A stretch of DNA of 64,000 bases from the NCBI GenBank assembly GCA_022559845.1, contig CM040117.1, positions 81,852,559-81,916,558 on the forward strand, in the 5' to 3' direction. Under the pieces are notes generated by a model, which saw only the letters and a program-made list of their open reading frames with translations, was not told the origin of the DNA and searched no databases. The DNA is from Amorphophallus konjac. Taxonomy: Eukaryota; Streptophyta; Magnoliopsida; Alismatales; Araceae. Shown piece by piece: positions 11,784 to 24,221 of this stretch. Within the stretch, counting starts at the first letter, position 1, and every line of letters begins with the position of its first letter. A program made the translations under genes and the position numbers.

Positions 11784-13310
11784 TAGAGGGGTTTTGGGAA
11801 GCAGCCAAGACCTTGGCTTTAGCTCTGGTAACACGGATATCACTGAACAACTCACCCGGCAGAGCAGAGATCTCCAAGGGCTCAATCACATGGGAGTGGT
11901 TGTGCTTAGCCTTTTCAAGCAGGGGAATCATGCGAGTATTCTCTAATGTAGAGAGGTCCCATATATCTGTGGAAGGAAAAATTTCGATATCTTTCAATTG
12001 GGGGTCCATCCCTACCACAACCGTCGGATTTGGGGCAGTAGGTAGGGCAGCCACAATGCCAGACTTGAGGGGAATCACACTTTGGATTGAAGGAAGCTCA
12101 AGAGGAAGGGTCGACGCAGCAAGGGGTTGAGGACCAAGAAGCGTCGACCTGTTGGCAGGAGGCTCCAAGGGAGCATTAACTTGCATCGACGCCACGACTT
12201 CCGGAGTCGACTCAGAAGGAGCATTAACCGAACAAACACCATCTTGATACGACCTGTCTGAACCAGCTGCAGGAGGCATCGAAAGAAGAGCGGTCAACGC
12301 GGTAGCAGGAAGAGGACCCAGAAACATTGACCTGTTAGCAGGAGGCTCCATGAAAGTAATAACTTGCATCGACGCCACGGCTTTCGAAGTCGATTATGAA
12401 GGAGCATTAACAACACCATCCTGATTCAACCCCTCTTCAGGGAGCGTCGATGAAGGGAAGGCCTACTACTTGGACCCGTTGGCAGGGGGCGCCATAAGAG
12501 CAGCGGGAGGAGCATTACCTAAACCAGCTGTTGGAAGCGATGAAGCAGGGATGGTCAGCCGATCTGTAGATCCTTCGGAAACATGCTCTGCTTGAGAGGC
12601 AAACACTTGATCTGGTGAACCCTCAGGTATATGCAGCAAAGTTGAAAACCTATTGGAGACACCAACATCCAGCCTAGTGCTAGGTTGCTGAGAAGGACGC
12701 GGCCTGTACTCCAGACGACTGGTTCTCCATTCAGCATAAGGGTTTTCGTCCTCTTGCCAAGAAGGCCGAGTGGCAGGCTTTCCTTGGCTCTTCTTGTAGT
12801 CAGCCTCCACATGACCAAGCTTATGACATAACGAACATAAATGGGGGACTCTACGATAGTTTACTGATTGCCAGAATCCCTCACCATCCATGTCTATCCA
12901 CAAACGCTCCCGACGCTCCGTAGAGAGATCAAGTTCCACACATGCAAGCGCTTCAGATGTTTCAGTCATGGCTAAAGTGTTATCGTGAATCCGTAAAACC
13001 AGGCCAATGTTACCTGCAATGGAGCGCATGAGATCCTCATGATAAAAGTTAACAGGGAGGGAAGGGAACCCAATCTACATCGGGGCGGAAGCTGGGTCAG
13101 AATCAAAATCAAAATTATGCGACCAACGGAAGTACCTGAATAAATAACCTTTAATATAAAGATTCTTCTAAATAAGAACTTTAAGGAAGTCACCCTCACA
13201 TCCAAGGCGGATGAGGATGTGCCTGGCGTTCAGTCTGCTGATCACGAAATCAGAACAGAGGTCGAGACACTGAGCAAGACAAGATTTGATGTCCGAAGTG
13301 GAGGGGCGAC
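11770..13310 (-). pseudogene. LINE ORF1: DUF4283-like RNA-binding protein with CCHC knuckle
   Basis: This frame encodes the nucleic-acid-binding partner of the LINE reverse transcriptase. The N-terminal DUF4283-like region includes ISRLNARHILIRLG and IGFPSLPVNFYHEDL, then CVELDL and the knuckle CSLCHKLGHVEADYKK, where the last metal ligand is not a standard Cys. In-frame stops lie at 13075-13077 (TAG where Trp is expected), 12466-12468 and 12463-12465 (adjacent TAGs), and a TAA near 12400. The C-terminal half is low-complexity and holds a repeated segment built on ASMQV..EPPANRS..LGP, seen near 12180 and 12360. The frame ends at 11770, overlapping ORF2. Confidence 0.82.
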
Positions 13311-13394
13311 CGTATGAACACTTTATAATAGTCAAGAATATACTATAGTTACAATACTCTTCATAAGTAGGTATTATTTATGGGATAAAAAAAT

Positions 13395-16306
13395 TAAAGT
13401 CACTTACATGCTTGGAAAACTAACTTTGAAATTCAGACGTATGGAGTCGTTCAATCTCCATCTTGCTTAAGCGAGGAAATTTTTTCTTAACCTCAACAAA
13501 GTGTTTACTGCATGTCATAACTAACATTAACTAAAGAACTTTAATTAGATATGTAGGGTAAAGCAATGGCTTCTTTACTTACTTTATATACAAGGCAATT
13601 GCATCACAATTAAACAACACATATAGATGGGCTTGCCTCAACTCTTCTTGATGTAAATTAACACCAACACCAACCCCTAATGGATGTGCTACTTCTGAAA
13701 AGATTTCCCAACCATCCTCTGTTGGAAGAGTATGCCTTTATGCATTTTGAATTGGCCTATTTAGCCACGTCTCTACATCATCATGAAGGTATCTTGATGC
13801 AAATGTTAAGGTTTCCTCAACTATGTAGCCCTCAGCAATGCATCCTTCTGGAGATGGTTTGTTACGCACATAAGACTTCAACTTCACCAAATACCTACAT
13901 ATGAATATTTGTGATAAACCAAGTCAATAGTAAATAACATTTCACTTGTACTCTTTATTCTAATAGTTAAATCATAAAAATACCTTTCAATGAGATACAT
14001 CCACTTGTAATTTACAAGGCCAACCAACCTAGTTTCATCAGCAAGATGAAGGATCAAGTGCACCATAATGTCAAAGAAACTAGGGAGAAATATCATCTCC
14101 ATCTGACATAGCACACCTACAACATGTTGCCCAAGCTTATAGAAATGATCTACTGAAGATGTTTTAGAGCACAAGTCTAAAAAAATGACTTATTTCAGTA
14201 AGGACACCGGATACTTCCCTTTGTGAAATGTCTCGAAGTGCTATTGGAAGTAATTGTTGTAGAAGCACGTGGTAGTCATGACTTTTGAAGCCCCAAATCT
14301 TATTATCCGGAGTGCTAAAATGCCTTGCTATGTTGGAAGAGTAACCATCAGGAACTTTCACTTTCTTTAAAACATTACAAATCATATCTTTCTCCATTTT
14401 GCTCAATGTAAATTTTGCAAGCGGCAAAACTGTCTTCTTTATACTAACTTAGTGTGGATGAAGAGATGGCCTTATACCCAAGGTTTGTAAATCTTGGCGA
14501 GCCTTCAAGCCATCTTTTTTTTTTCCATCAATTGTTAAGAGTGTTCCAATAATACTTTTACAAACATTCTTCTCAATGTGCATCACATCAAGATTATGGT
14601 GCAGCAAGAAGGACTTCCAATAAGCAATTCAAAAAATATGTTGTGCTTCTTCCAATTCAAATACTTGTTGACATCTATAGGCGTCACCTTCTTCCACTTC
14701 CTTTTTCCTTCTGCTTGAATACAACATTTACCTACCTTAAAAGACAAGCCTCAAAGTTGCTCCAAGACTTCAAACCCAGACAATGGTATGGGCCTATCTC
14801 CTAACTCTTCATTTCCATCAAATCGGTGGGACATGAATCAAAATTTATGATCTATCCTCAACCATCTCCTCTGACCAGTGTAACAATGCTTCCCACTAGC
14901 ATCCAACCACATGGAACATGTATCTTTATTGCAAACTGGGCAAGCTAGTTGCCCTTTAGTGCTCCAACCTGACATGTATGCATATGCAGGGAAGTCATTA
15001 ATAATCCATAACAATGTAGCTCGCATGCTGAACATTTCACCCTTTGAAGCATCAAATGTATCCACCCCATGCCACAAAATCTATAATTCTTCAATGAGTG
15101 GTTGTAGATAAACATCAATATCATTGCCAAGCCCCTTTGGACCAGAAATTAGTAAGGATAAGATTACATTTGGACCTTTCATGCATTGCCAAGGTGAAAG
15201 ATTATAAGGCACTAGAAGAACCGGCCAAGTACTATGACTAACACTCATGGTACTAAAAGGGTTGAACCCATCACTTTATAACCCAAGACGTACATTCTGA
15301 CTCTCCTTTCCAAAGTCAGCAATAGCATCTAGACATTTCCAACATGGTGAATCTGCCGGATGTCTTAAAATGCCATCTTCCTTACGATTTTATTCATGCC
15401 ATCTCATATTTACTGCAACACGGGAGCACATGTACAAACTTTCTAGCCTTCATATCAATAGGAAGTGATGAAGGACTTTCTTAACCACCTTCTTAATCTC
15501 TTCACTCCACCGAGATTCCCCACATTTAGGACATGAGTCCAAAATCTTTTTCTCTTTCCAAAATAAGACAATCATTTGGGCATGCATCAATTTTATGATA
15601 GCCATGTCCCAATTCTCTAATAATCCTCTTTGTTTCATAAAATGAGTTGGGCAAATTCTCCCCTTCAGGAAGGAGCTCCTTAAATAACTTAAGCAACATA
15701 TCAAAACTCTTTCATGTTCAACCACCTAGACATTTAATATTAAAGAATCTGATTATGAAAGAAAGTTTGTTAAATTTCTTGCATCCAGGATATAATGGTT
15801 GTTCAACATCTTGAAGCAGCTTATAAAAGTGGTCGGACTTGTCATCAGCCTGACTTATGAGATCATTTGAAGCACCATCTTCTTGTAGAGGAACATTAGG
15901 CAATCGAAATGCATCAAGTAGTATTTCATGGATAGATTCATCATGATTGACAAATGCATGTGCATCATGATTATATAATGACTTACGAGAAGTTTCTCCT
16001 TCCCCATTGAATTGCCAAAAATGCTTATCTTTTATAACTCCATAGAAATATAAGTGCTCTCTTACAATCTGTTTAGTCCATTTGTGAATACAGGTGCATT
16101 TGGTACATGGACATTTAATGACTCCATCAACTGGCAAATTTCTAAAAGTAAACTCAACAAATTCATCTACCTCATCATTCTCTTTCATTCCTACAATATA
16201 GTAAACATATATGAAAATATAAATATTAGAGCTTCTAAGTATGAAGTGCACGATGAATGAAAAACTCTAATATTTACCTTGGCTTGTCCATCCAACTCCA
16301 ATCCAT
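13395..16306 (-). pseudogene. CACTA TNP2-like transposase (Transposase_21 family), decayed
   Basis: A short first exon (16278-16306, MDWSWMDKP) starts at an ATG followed by a GTAAAT donor. The Transposase-associated domain follows (about 16190-15900: DEFVEFTFRNLPVDG, CPCTKC, REHLYFYG), then SCPKCGESRWS (about 15530). The Transposase_21 core includes WPVLLVPYNLSPWQC, WHGVDTFDASKGEMF and TKGQLACPVCNKDT (15080-14840). The DUF4218 region is KIWGFKSHDYHVLLQQLLP and CQMEMIFLPSFFDIMVHL (14330-14060), followed by PSPEGCIAEGYIVEETLTF (about 13840) and HTSEFQS near 13425. Numerous stops and frame changes break it, for example near 15410, 15270, 14830 and 14450. The intact protein would cut and join the transposon ends. 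Exon limits are approximate. Confidence 0.87.
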
Positions 16307-16309
16307 ATT

Positions 16310-17880
16310 TACCCACCATGAACTTAATTAAATCTGAAAACAAATAAAGATAACAATTAAAGTCACAACTCAAACATTGAAGTAAAAAGTATGAAATAAT
16401 TAAACAAATATGGAAGGTATTTGAGGTGGGAATCAAATGTTAGGACTGTACATGACACAAACAATTGTATATGTTGATTCATTTCCCTTTTTTTAACTTT
16501 TAGTTGCAAGCTGGCCATGTGAACCAACAATTGTTGTTCTCTGCACCCAAGGAGAGTTTGCCGGCTCTGTCCAACTGGAAGAAGTTTCTATGAGGCAGGA
16601 TAGTTTAACTTCATTTTTCAATAACCTAACGTGTCACACTTCTAACTGTAATATGTTGATTATGTTTGGGTAACAGTTTATGAACATAGAAGCACCCTCT
16701 TGTCTCTCGTGGTTAGGGTGTGAGGGACTTGTAAAATTTTTGTTATTAGCAGTTCGATTCTTATCACATAAATTTTTAATCTTTTATTTTTGAAAGTTGA
16801 AAGATCACAAAATTTTATAAGATTTCATGCTCTTCTCTCTAAGTACTTGAATTAAGAAACAAAAATTTGATAAGTACTAAAATCTAGTGGCATAATGTTA
16901 AATATATCACCAGTTCTTACAAATTATTTCTGCTTTAAGTGATAAGATCAGTGGGTTGGGTATTGAACAACTATTACCCGTGTAGTAGCTACATAAACAA
17001 TGTGCATTAATATAAGCTCTAAGATTTCAAGTTGTATCCTACTTCTTGACTTTCAAATTGTTCCTGTAGCCATCCAAGGTTGTCCTGTTCTTCTTGAAGC
17101 AAAGATACAAAGTCTAATCTGTGCAGTGGAGAAGAGGTTTGACTACTTTGTTGACATTTTTAGGGGGCTACCGCTTGGGGACATTCTATTATTAAGTTTT
17201 AGAGTCAAATATGAACATTGATTGGTGGATCAACACGAGATGCAAGTAAATCTGTGTTGCCCCTACTATCAATTGAATTATAACATGGACTGATAATTTA
17301 ACCGTCATGTATTTGTTTTGATTAATTTGTAAAGATAAGGATAAAGTTGCCATGTACAAAGATAAGGTAAAAATATTCCTATTTTAAGGAAAAGGATTAG
17401 GACATAGCCACATCAAGTGTCGTGCAATAGAAATCCCCCTAACTAGCCATTGACATCCCCAGATCTTAGTCCTCAAATTAAAGAGGATTTAGTAGATGAA
17501 GTGTCAATTGGGTGAATAATGTTTCAGAGCTTGGAGTCCATTAACGGCTTTGTAGTCATCCATCCCCTATATTGAAATTAGATGGAGCTAAAGATGGTAT
17601 TCTCCACTGTTGGATTTGCTACATGGGACCTATCATCTTGATTTTGATATCAATGGGCTCATGTTGGACTGGCTACATTGATTCTCTGCCATTGTACTAA
17701 ACCAAAATCAGTGGTGCAAATTCCATCATCGATGGTAACTTTTTCTCATGATGTCCTTCAGACAAACAACATACTCAAACATTCAATTTTATAAAATGAA
17801 ATAACCACGTGGCAAAGTATAAAGTCAGAATAATCAAACACAATACAATTTATATCTTATTTTTTTTTGAAAACAAGAGA
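16310..17880. other. CACTA interior upstream of the transposase, no gene recognised
   Basis: This AT-rich 1.6 kb lies between the transposase start and the leader-like duplications. Short frames occur (for example 17000-17221 on the plus strand), but none resembles a known protein or shows splice structure. It is presumably leader, promoter or a lost second gene (TNPA-like) of the CACTA element. Confidence 0.5.
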
Positions 17881-18039
17881 ATTATTTTTCAAAGTCTTGA
17901 AGCAAGTGCTAGGATGCCAATGTAGAGAGAGGGTCGACCAGCATTAAAATCATGAGGACCAATGTTCTTGAAGTTAAAATTGACTCATCTATTTTGAATG
18001 TTTTGTTCTCTTTTAAGGCTATCAAGAGAAGTTCTTCAA

Positions 18040-18835
18040 GGGAGAACTTTTTTGCTCTCCCACTACTCTGCTCTTCCTCCTCAAACTCTCTTCTCTTATA
18101 AAATTGGTAAAAAAATAAATCTTCCACTATGGAAGAAACAACCTAGACAGTAAGCTCTCATTACTCTACTCACACAAACTCTCCTCTTATAAAACTAGTA
18201 GGAACATAAATCTTCCACAATAGAAGAAACAACCACACACACACATGATTGGCTGGCATCCCACCTAACTCTACCTCCCCTCTTTCACCCTTCTCTCTCA
18301 AATAGAGCACCCACACACCTCCCCACCTCCATCAGACCCCCTGCTCCCTCATCGGACCCCCTACCCTTCCCCACCGGACCCCATCTCACTCCTTCCTGGC
18401 CATGCAACCCACAAAAAAAAAAAACTAGAACCCTTTCCTTCCTCCTCTTCACCCTTTGCTCCCCCACCAGACTCCCTCCCCGGTAAAAGGGGGAAATGAT
18501 TTCTTATGCTAACCATCGCCCTTGCACAACCCTAACCCTCGTTAAATCCCAATAGAAACGACTGAGCAATCAAGGGGGATAGCAAACCTGGTAGAAGGGA
18601 TAGATTATTGAGACGCCGATTTTGACGGAACACGTGGCCAACGTTGACGACGATGGCTTCGATGCCCTCACCGACGGACGGCCACGTCTGAAGCAGTGGC
18701 CGCGCACGTTGTTTGATGGCCTCTCCCAAGTGTGCTGCCCCTACACAACCCTAACCATCATTAAATCCCTACAAGAATGATGGAGCAAGCAAAGGGGATA
18801 CTAAACCTAGTAGAAGAGATAGCTTCGACAACCCA
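18040..18835. repeat. Two pairs of diverged direct repeats in the CACTA leader region
   Basis: A segment around 18090-18150 (CTTATAAAA..AATCTTCCACTATGG) recurs at about 18183-18235 with a few changes. A second segment of about 90 bases at 18527-18605 (CACAACCCTAACC..) recurs at 18744-18825. Both pairs lie upstream of the transposase in minus-strand sense and look like duplicated leader or promoter blocks. No protein similarity is visible. Confidence 0.6.
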
Positions 18836-18879
18836 CTCGACCGAGTATTGCGATGATGATGTACCACGAGATGGGGGCT

Positions 18880-19625
18880 TGCGATGGTGAGGAAGATGAG
18901 ATGAAGAAAGAGAGCAGGGGAGGGGGTGTGGTGAACGGCGTGGCTGGGAGTGAGGAAGAGAGGGAGGGGAAATGTTCCGAAGGCGCGGCTGGGGGGAGTG
19001 AGGAATAGAGGGAGGGTGGTGGGCTGGGGGTTCCGAAGGCGCGGCTAAGGAGTGGGAAAGAGAAGGAGGGGAAATGTTTCGAAGGCGCGGCTCGGGGGAG
19101 TGAGGAAGAGAGGGAGGGTGGCGGGCTAGGGTTTCCAAAGGCGGGCTGGGGAGTGAGGAAGAGAGGGACTGGGGAGTGAGGAGAGAGGAAGGGTGGCGGG
19201 CTGGGGAGAGAGGAAGAGAGGGAGGGTTGCAGGTTGGGGGTTCCGAAGGCGGGTTGGGGAGTAAGGAAGAGAGGGACTGAGGAGTGAGGAGAGAGGAAGG
19301 GTGGCGGGCTCCGAAGGTGGGCTAGGGAGTGAGGAAGAAGAGAGGGACTGGGGAGTGAGGAAAGAGGGAGGATGCGGGCTGGGGAGTGAGGAAGAGAAGG
19401 ACTGGGGAGTGAGGAAAGAGGGAGGGTGGCGGGCTCCGAAGGCGGGCTGGGAAGTAAGGAAAGAGGGAGGATGATGGGCTCCGAAGGTAGGCTGGGGAGT
19501 GAGGAAGAGAGGGACTAGGGAGTGAGGAAAGAGGGAGGGTGGCAGGCTGGGGGTTTCAAAGGCGAGTTGGGAGTGAGGAAGAGAGGGAGGGTGGCTGGCA
19601 GGCTGGGCTAATTTTCGAAGGGGCG
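18880..19625. repeat. GA-rich minisatellite
   Basis: These are degenerate tandem units built from GGGAGTGAGGAAGAGAGGGA, GGGTGGCGGGCT and TCCGAAGGCGGGCTGGG blocks, roughly 50-80 bases per unit, covering about 740 bases. The strand bias (plus strand purine-rich, G-rich) is extreme compared with the AT-rich flanks. The array sits between the CACTA subterminal repeats and the leader region. Confidence 0.8.
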
Positions 19626-19649
19626 AGAGTTCTTAGTGCCAAAATATGT

Positions 19650-20751
19650 ATAAAGATAATGATTATAGTATCTTGAATCTAAGGGATATATATTCCTCCT
19701 ATAATAAAAATGAATAGGTATTTACTAATGATAATATTCATGTGTAATATATAAAAAAAGATGTATACCTACACGAACAATCGGTAGATAATGAATAACA
19801 AAAAAAAGATATGAGAATATACGGGTGATCTATTCCTACGACTTACAAAGAATAGGTAAATACCTACGATATGGTACGTAGGCAATATATAACAAATAAA
19901 AAATTTAGACACCGATCACTCTACGGGTGACCTATTCTTACGACACAAATAATGAGTAGGTAACTACCTACGACATTTATCGTAGGTAATATATAACAAA
20001 TAAAAGCCAATGTCATCAATCACTCTACCGATGACTTGCTCCTACGATGGCAACAAAGCGTAGGTATGTTCCGAGGACCATGTCCGTAGATATTTTATTG
20101 CAATTATCTATTCCTACGGCTCAACTAGAACCGTAGGTATAACATACCACTTACATACATCATTGTCGATAGGTAGTTCAATATATCTATCTATTTCTAC
20201 GGCTCAACTGAAACCATAGGTATGACATACCACTTACCTACGTCATTATCGGTAGGTAGTTCAATATGGCTATCTATTCTTACGGTGCTATCGAACCGTA
20301 GGTATGACATACCAATTACCTACGACATTATCAGTAGGTAGTTCAATATGGCTATCTATTCCTACGGTGCTATCGAACCGTAGGTATGACAAACCAATTA
20401 TCTACGACACTATCAGTAGGTAGTTCATTATGGCTATCTATTCCAACGGTGCTACCAAACCGTAGGTATGACATACAAATTACCTACGACTTTATCAATA
20501 GGTAGTTCAATATGGCTATCTATTCCTACGGTGTTACCGAACCATAGGTATGACATACCAATTACCTACAACATTATCAGTAGGTGGTTCAATATGGCTA
20601 TCTATTCCTACGGTGCTACCGAACCGTAGGTAGTGTATGACATATACCTGCGACAATGACAATAGATAACAGAATATCCTAAAAAACCGTAGGTATAGGC
20701 CCATAAATACTAACGACTTACAAAAGTGTAGGAAACGGTCGTAGGTAGAAA
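19650..20751. repeat. CACTA subterminal repeats, including an 82-bp tandem array
   Basis: The region is filled with CCTACG / CGTAGGTA motifs in both orientations. From about 20065 to 20640 they form a tandem repeat with an 82-bp period (unit starts near 20189, 20271, 20353, 20435 and 20517), each unit holding two inverted CCTACGG..CCGTAGG-type pairs. In CACTA elements the subterminal region carries multiple binding sites for the element's second protein. These motifs are the natural candidates. Confidence 0.85.
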
Positions 20752-20768
20752 CCAGTTTTCTCGTAGTG
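20752..20768 (-). repeat. Terminal inverted repeat of the left CACTA element
   Basis: The minus strand reads CACTACGAGAAAACTGG. It differs from the terminus at 25518 by one base. The element body lies to the left. Confidence 0.9.
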
Positions 20769-22675
20769 GGGCCTGGGCAAGTTAACATGCGCCATGGTAG
20801 CCAGTTGATTTCTATTGTTCCTTCTTAAAGATTGCATGCCATGGCATGAAATGCATAAATGCATAATTTGTTTATCAAGGAGGCTATGTCCTTTGGGAAT
20901 GCGGAAACTAGTTTTGCAAGCATCTACATGGCTGTATGCAAGACTTAGATGATGCATTTATGCAATGCGACTTTGGTACAAGGTAGAGTTATATACTCAC
21001 TCATCGTGGGAGTATCCAATTGGGCATAACCCAACCTTCCCCAACCCACCATTTAATATACCAGCTAATCATGACACTCAAGCATACATGGGTAGCATAT
21101 GCATAGGGCTCAAGTCACACTCATGATGCATGGATGATTCATTATGGGTGTAGATGAGCTACTCAATGCTAGAGAATGGGTGAAAAAGTAATTGTACTCA
21201 TGCCCATTGAATTTTAGTAAGGATTAATGTGAGCTTTATCATGCACATAAGGTGCCTATTTTAATTCCCAGTAGAGCATCATCACTGAACAATGGCAAGA
21301 CTCGGGTGGAGTCGACTCAGGGGGTCGACTTTGGTGTAGCTCTGTTGCACAGAAGTGGCAGGCAAATCATGGATAGAAGGGAGTCGACCCCTGGAGTCGA
21401 CTCATGCTACAGGAAACTTCAGACCATTCTAGGTTCAGAAAATGCATAGATGCATAAGTATGTGCATACATGAGCATGCTCTCCATATGACCCTTGATTT
21501 TTTTTTCTGGTTAATTCATTTGTGAAGTTCTTTCCTTCCTTATTATTATTATTTGTTCTGCTTCTTCTATTCATTTCTTTTGGGACATTTCCTTGATTGC
21601 TGTTAACATATCATTTTCTTCACATTGTGAGCTTCTTCGTTCAAATGCATATCTTAAAGCATTGTTTCCTTGTTCAGTTTATTTCTTCTGTTATTGGCCC
21701 ATTTTCTTTATGTCTAGAATTCTGACAAAAATTGGGCAGCACCTCCCCTAGACTAGAGCATTTGGGGGATAAAAAATGGAAGCTCATCTATGGAGATCTC
21801 TAGATTGCCCCTAAATTACAGGGTTAGCCGAAAGTGGCCACCCTATAACCCAAGTTGGGGATAGAAACCTGAGAACTACCCTGCGAGGGACTTTGCTGAC
21901 CCATGGGCTGCCACATTCCCAATTGAGACGTGGACTTAAACTATTGCCAGTACTATGGCCGTTGATATCCAACCCTTCAATGAGGAATCCTCCATGGACC
22001 ATGCTTTGAGGAAGAAAGTCCCTGGGGACCTGAGGGTGGTTAGAAAATCTGAGCACTATGAAAGGGTTCAATCGGAGAAATAATTAGAATAGTATGCTAG
22101 CATTTAAATGGTGGATTGTACCCCTTTCCCAATGGCAGGTCCATACTTATGAAGATCTTTAGGAAAATCGGAGGAAATGCATTATAATCCCGATGCATGA
22201 GACCACAGATCATTCTGAGAGATTTAGCAAACCCATGTCCCAAATGGGGATATGAGACCATGATAATCAATGCACCGGTATACTAGAAGTTACTGAGATG
22301 CATAGCTGGGACAGGGATATGACTCATATGCTGACCCGTGAGGGATGTGAACTGAAGTTGATTGTAGTAGAAAATGCACAGATGGAATCTGCCACTAACT
22401 CATGCGGGAGTGGGATGTGACAGATATGCATACATGGGGTTCTAAAAGGACAGAGTTCTCCTGGGCATTTGAGCAAACAGAGGAGTGCTCGTGTGTGATT
22501 AGCATAAGAGCCAGGGTGGCTGGTAAGAAATAAGTAGTCGTTCTCTAACAGGTTGGGGTTGAATGAAAGAGAATGTAGAAGGGCATGCAGATTCGGGCAA
22601 ACCTGGGACGGTGCCATAGCCCCCACAACCCATGAACGTGGGTGAGAGAGCAAGCGGCCAACTCCGCAGGATTTC
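20769..22675. other. Stretch between CACTA end and copia LTR, no gene recognised
   Basis: Short frames occur here but none has family motifs. Around 21297-21412 the segment contains four GTCGAC cores, within GAGTCGACTC and GGTCGAC contexts. They resemble the palindromes of the solo LTR at 30697-33428 and suggest a further degraded LTR fragment. Confidence 0.5.
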
Positions 22676-23793
22676 TGTGCTAAACATGATGTGAGTGAAA
22701 AGGGATGAACTACAGATCTAGAGGGGGGGTGAATAGATCTACCCCAATTTGTAGGATTCTACAGTAGTTAAAATAGTGCGGAATTTAAATGTAATGTGAA
22801 TAAAAATACCACCAGCAATTAGGTTTATCAATAGAAGAATCAGATATGAAATAGCTATTCAATCACTATGAGCATTAAAAGAAAATCAATCAGCTTAGTA
22901 TAGTACTAGGCGGAGGGTTGATTAGAAAATCTCCTCATGCAAAGGTCAGTTTTCCAGATAGAAGTGATCTATCCTTCTGACTAAGCATTTTTGTATACCA
23001 TTGAACGATTGATCACAATGCAAGCAATAGATGAAAGAATTTCAATACAGTTCTCAGTACCAACAATGTATAAAGAGCTATCACAATTCAAATTCAGGAA
23101 TCAGTCAGACATCCAGGTTTGGTACTCGGTAGAGGTTAGATCAGAGAGGCACATATAATAGATGAATGTATTAGCCAGATTAAACGTGTGCTAGCAATAA
23201 GCAATCCTATGCATTCATCTAATCGCAAAGCATAAGAAATATGCAATCACACAGAAGACAATTCAATTTTTAGGTGGTTCGATCTCAAGCTTGAGATCTA
23301 CGTCCACCCCTTACTCAACTGAGTATGGATTCCGCTGCCACACAGCTTGAATCTACTGATCCACAGGTTTGGGGATAAGATCCCTACAACCCACTGATCC
23401 TTACAGCTTGCTTTCCCGCTGAGCAATACAGCTTGCTATCTGAGGATCACACCTCGCCTACTGAGCACCACAACTTGCTCTGCTGATACACAGCTTACAA
23501 GGATTCAAAATGAAAGACTAAGAAACAAAAGAAATGGTGACAGAATCTAGAAAAGTGTAGCTCCACTTGAGTGATCTGACTTTGGATTTGATCCAGAAGT
23601 CAAGACAGAACAGAATCTCTCAATCTCACTTCTCTCTCAGATCTTCTCACGACACTCTGTTTTTCTTCTTCCTCTCAACAATGATCTCTTTCTCCTTTCA
23701 GAGTCCTCTCCCTCTCTTGCTCTTTTCTCCTCTTCTTCTAATCTCTCTTTTTTCTCTTCTTCTCTTCTTTTTTTGAATTCGAGCACTGAGCTT

Positions 23794-23803
23794 CCTTTTA
23801 TAG
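23794..23803 (-). promoter_or_regulatory. TATA box of copia LTR family A
   Basis: The minus strand reads CTATAAAAGG, in the same context (CTATAAAAGGAAG) as the TATA boxes of the LTRs at 40282 and 49720. The U3 array ends upstream of it. Confidence 0.75.
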
Positions 23804-24221
23804 AGCACAAGTCCAGTAGTTCCACGAGCTTTTGATTTTGGAACGTGGAGAACATGTTCCCGCGCATTTTGAGAGTGCACGTGTCAAATGTAGAAAATAA
23901 GATGATCCACGTGGCAGGCTTTTAGAACTACTTCCCACCTTGGATAACGTGCCATCAGTCAGCTTTACTTAAGTTCCATGTGAGATTGATGCTGTCAGCC
24001 TTAATGTAACCGAGGTGTTTTAACATAGATCTAGGTTGACAAGATAAGAGATAAAGAGGTATTAGTCATTAAGCAAATGATAAGCATAATCACGAGTTCA
24101 ATCTAAATCATTTCAACAGATTTAGTCATGTCAAAAGAATATACTCATTTTTGCAAAAACATTGATGCATAAATGAGATGCATTAGCCTGTTTAACTTAA
24201 CCCATGCAACATGTGTGAATA

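Larger units (their letters stand above)
9445..13320 (-). mobile_element. LINE (L1-type non-LTR retrotransposon), split by the Tekay-like insertion
   Basis: This minus-strand element has two consecutive frames: ORF1 (DUF4283-like region plus CCHC knuckle) and ORF2 (apurinic-type endonuclease plus reverse transcriptase). Its RT frame runs directly into the LTR end at 9444, so the 3' remainder must lie left of the other LTR, outside the window. The right boundary (about 13310-13325) falls where ORF1 similarity fades and transposase intron sequence of the CACTA element resumes. No 5' untranslated region is recognisable, so the copy is probably 5'-truncated. Both frames carry stops. Confidence 0.85.
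13325..20768 (-). mobile_element. CACTA (En/Spm) DNA transposon, 5' part with TNP2-like transposase
   Basis: The terminal inverted repeat at 20752-20768 reads CACTACGAGAAAACTGG on the minus strand. Inward from it lie subterminal 82-bp repeats, a GA-rich minisatellite, a presumed promoter/leader region with duplicated segments, and a broken TNP2-like transposase (16306 leftward). The left end was displaced by the LINE and Tekay-like insertions and is not in the window. The terminal repeat and the transposase family identify the superfamily. All frames are decayed, so the element is inactive by itself. Confidence 0.88.

Noticed and set aside
18285..19138. Frames across the GA-rich minisatellite
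   Set aside because: Low-complexity translations of a tandem repeat with no conserved domain.
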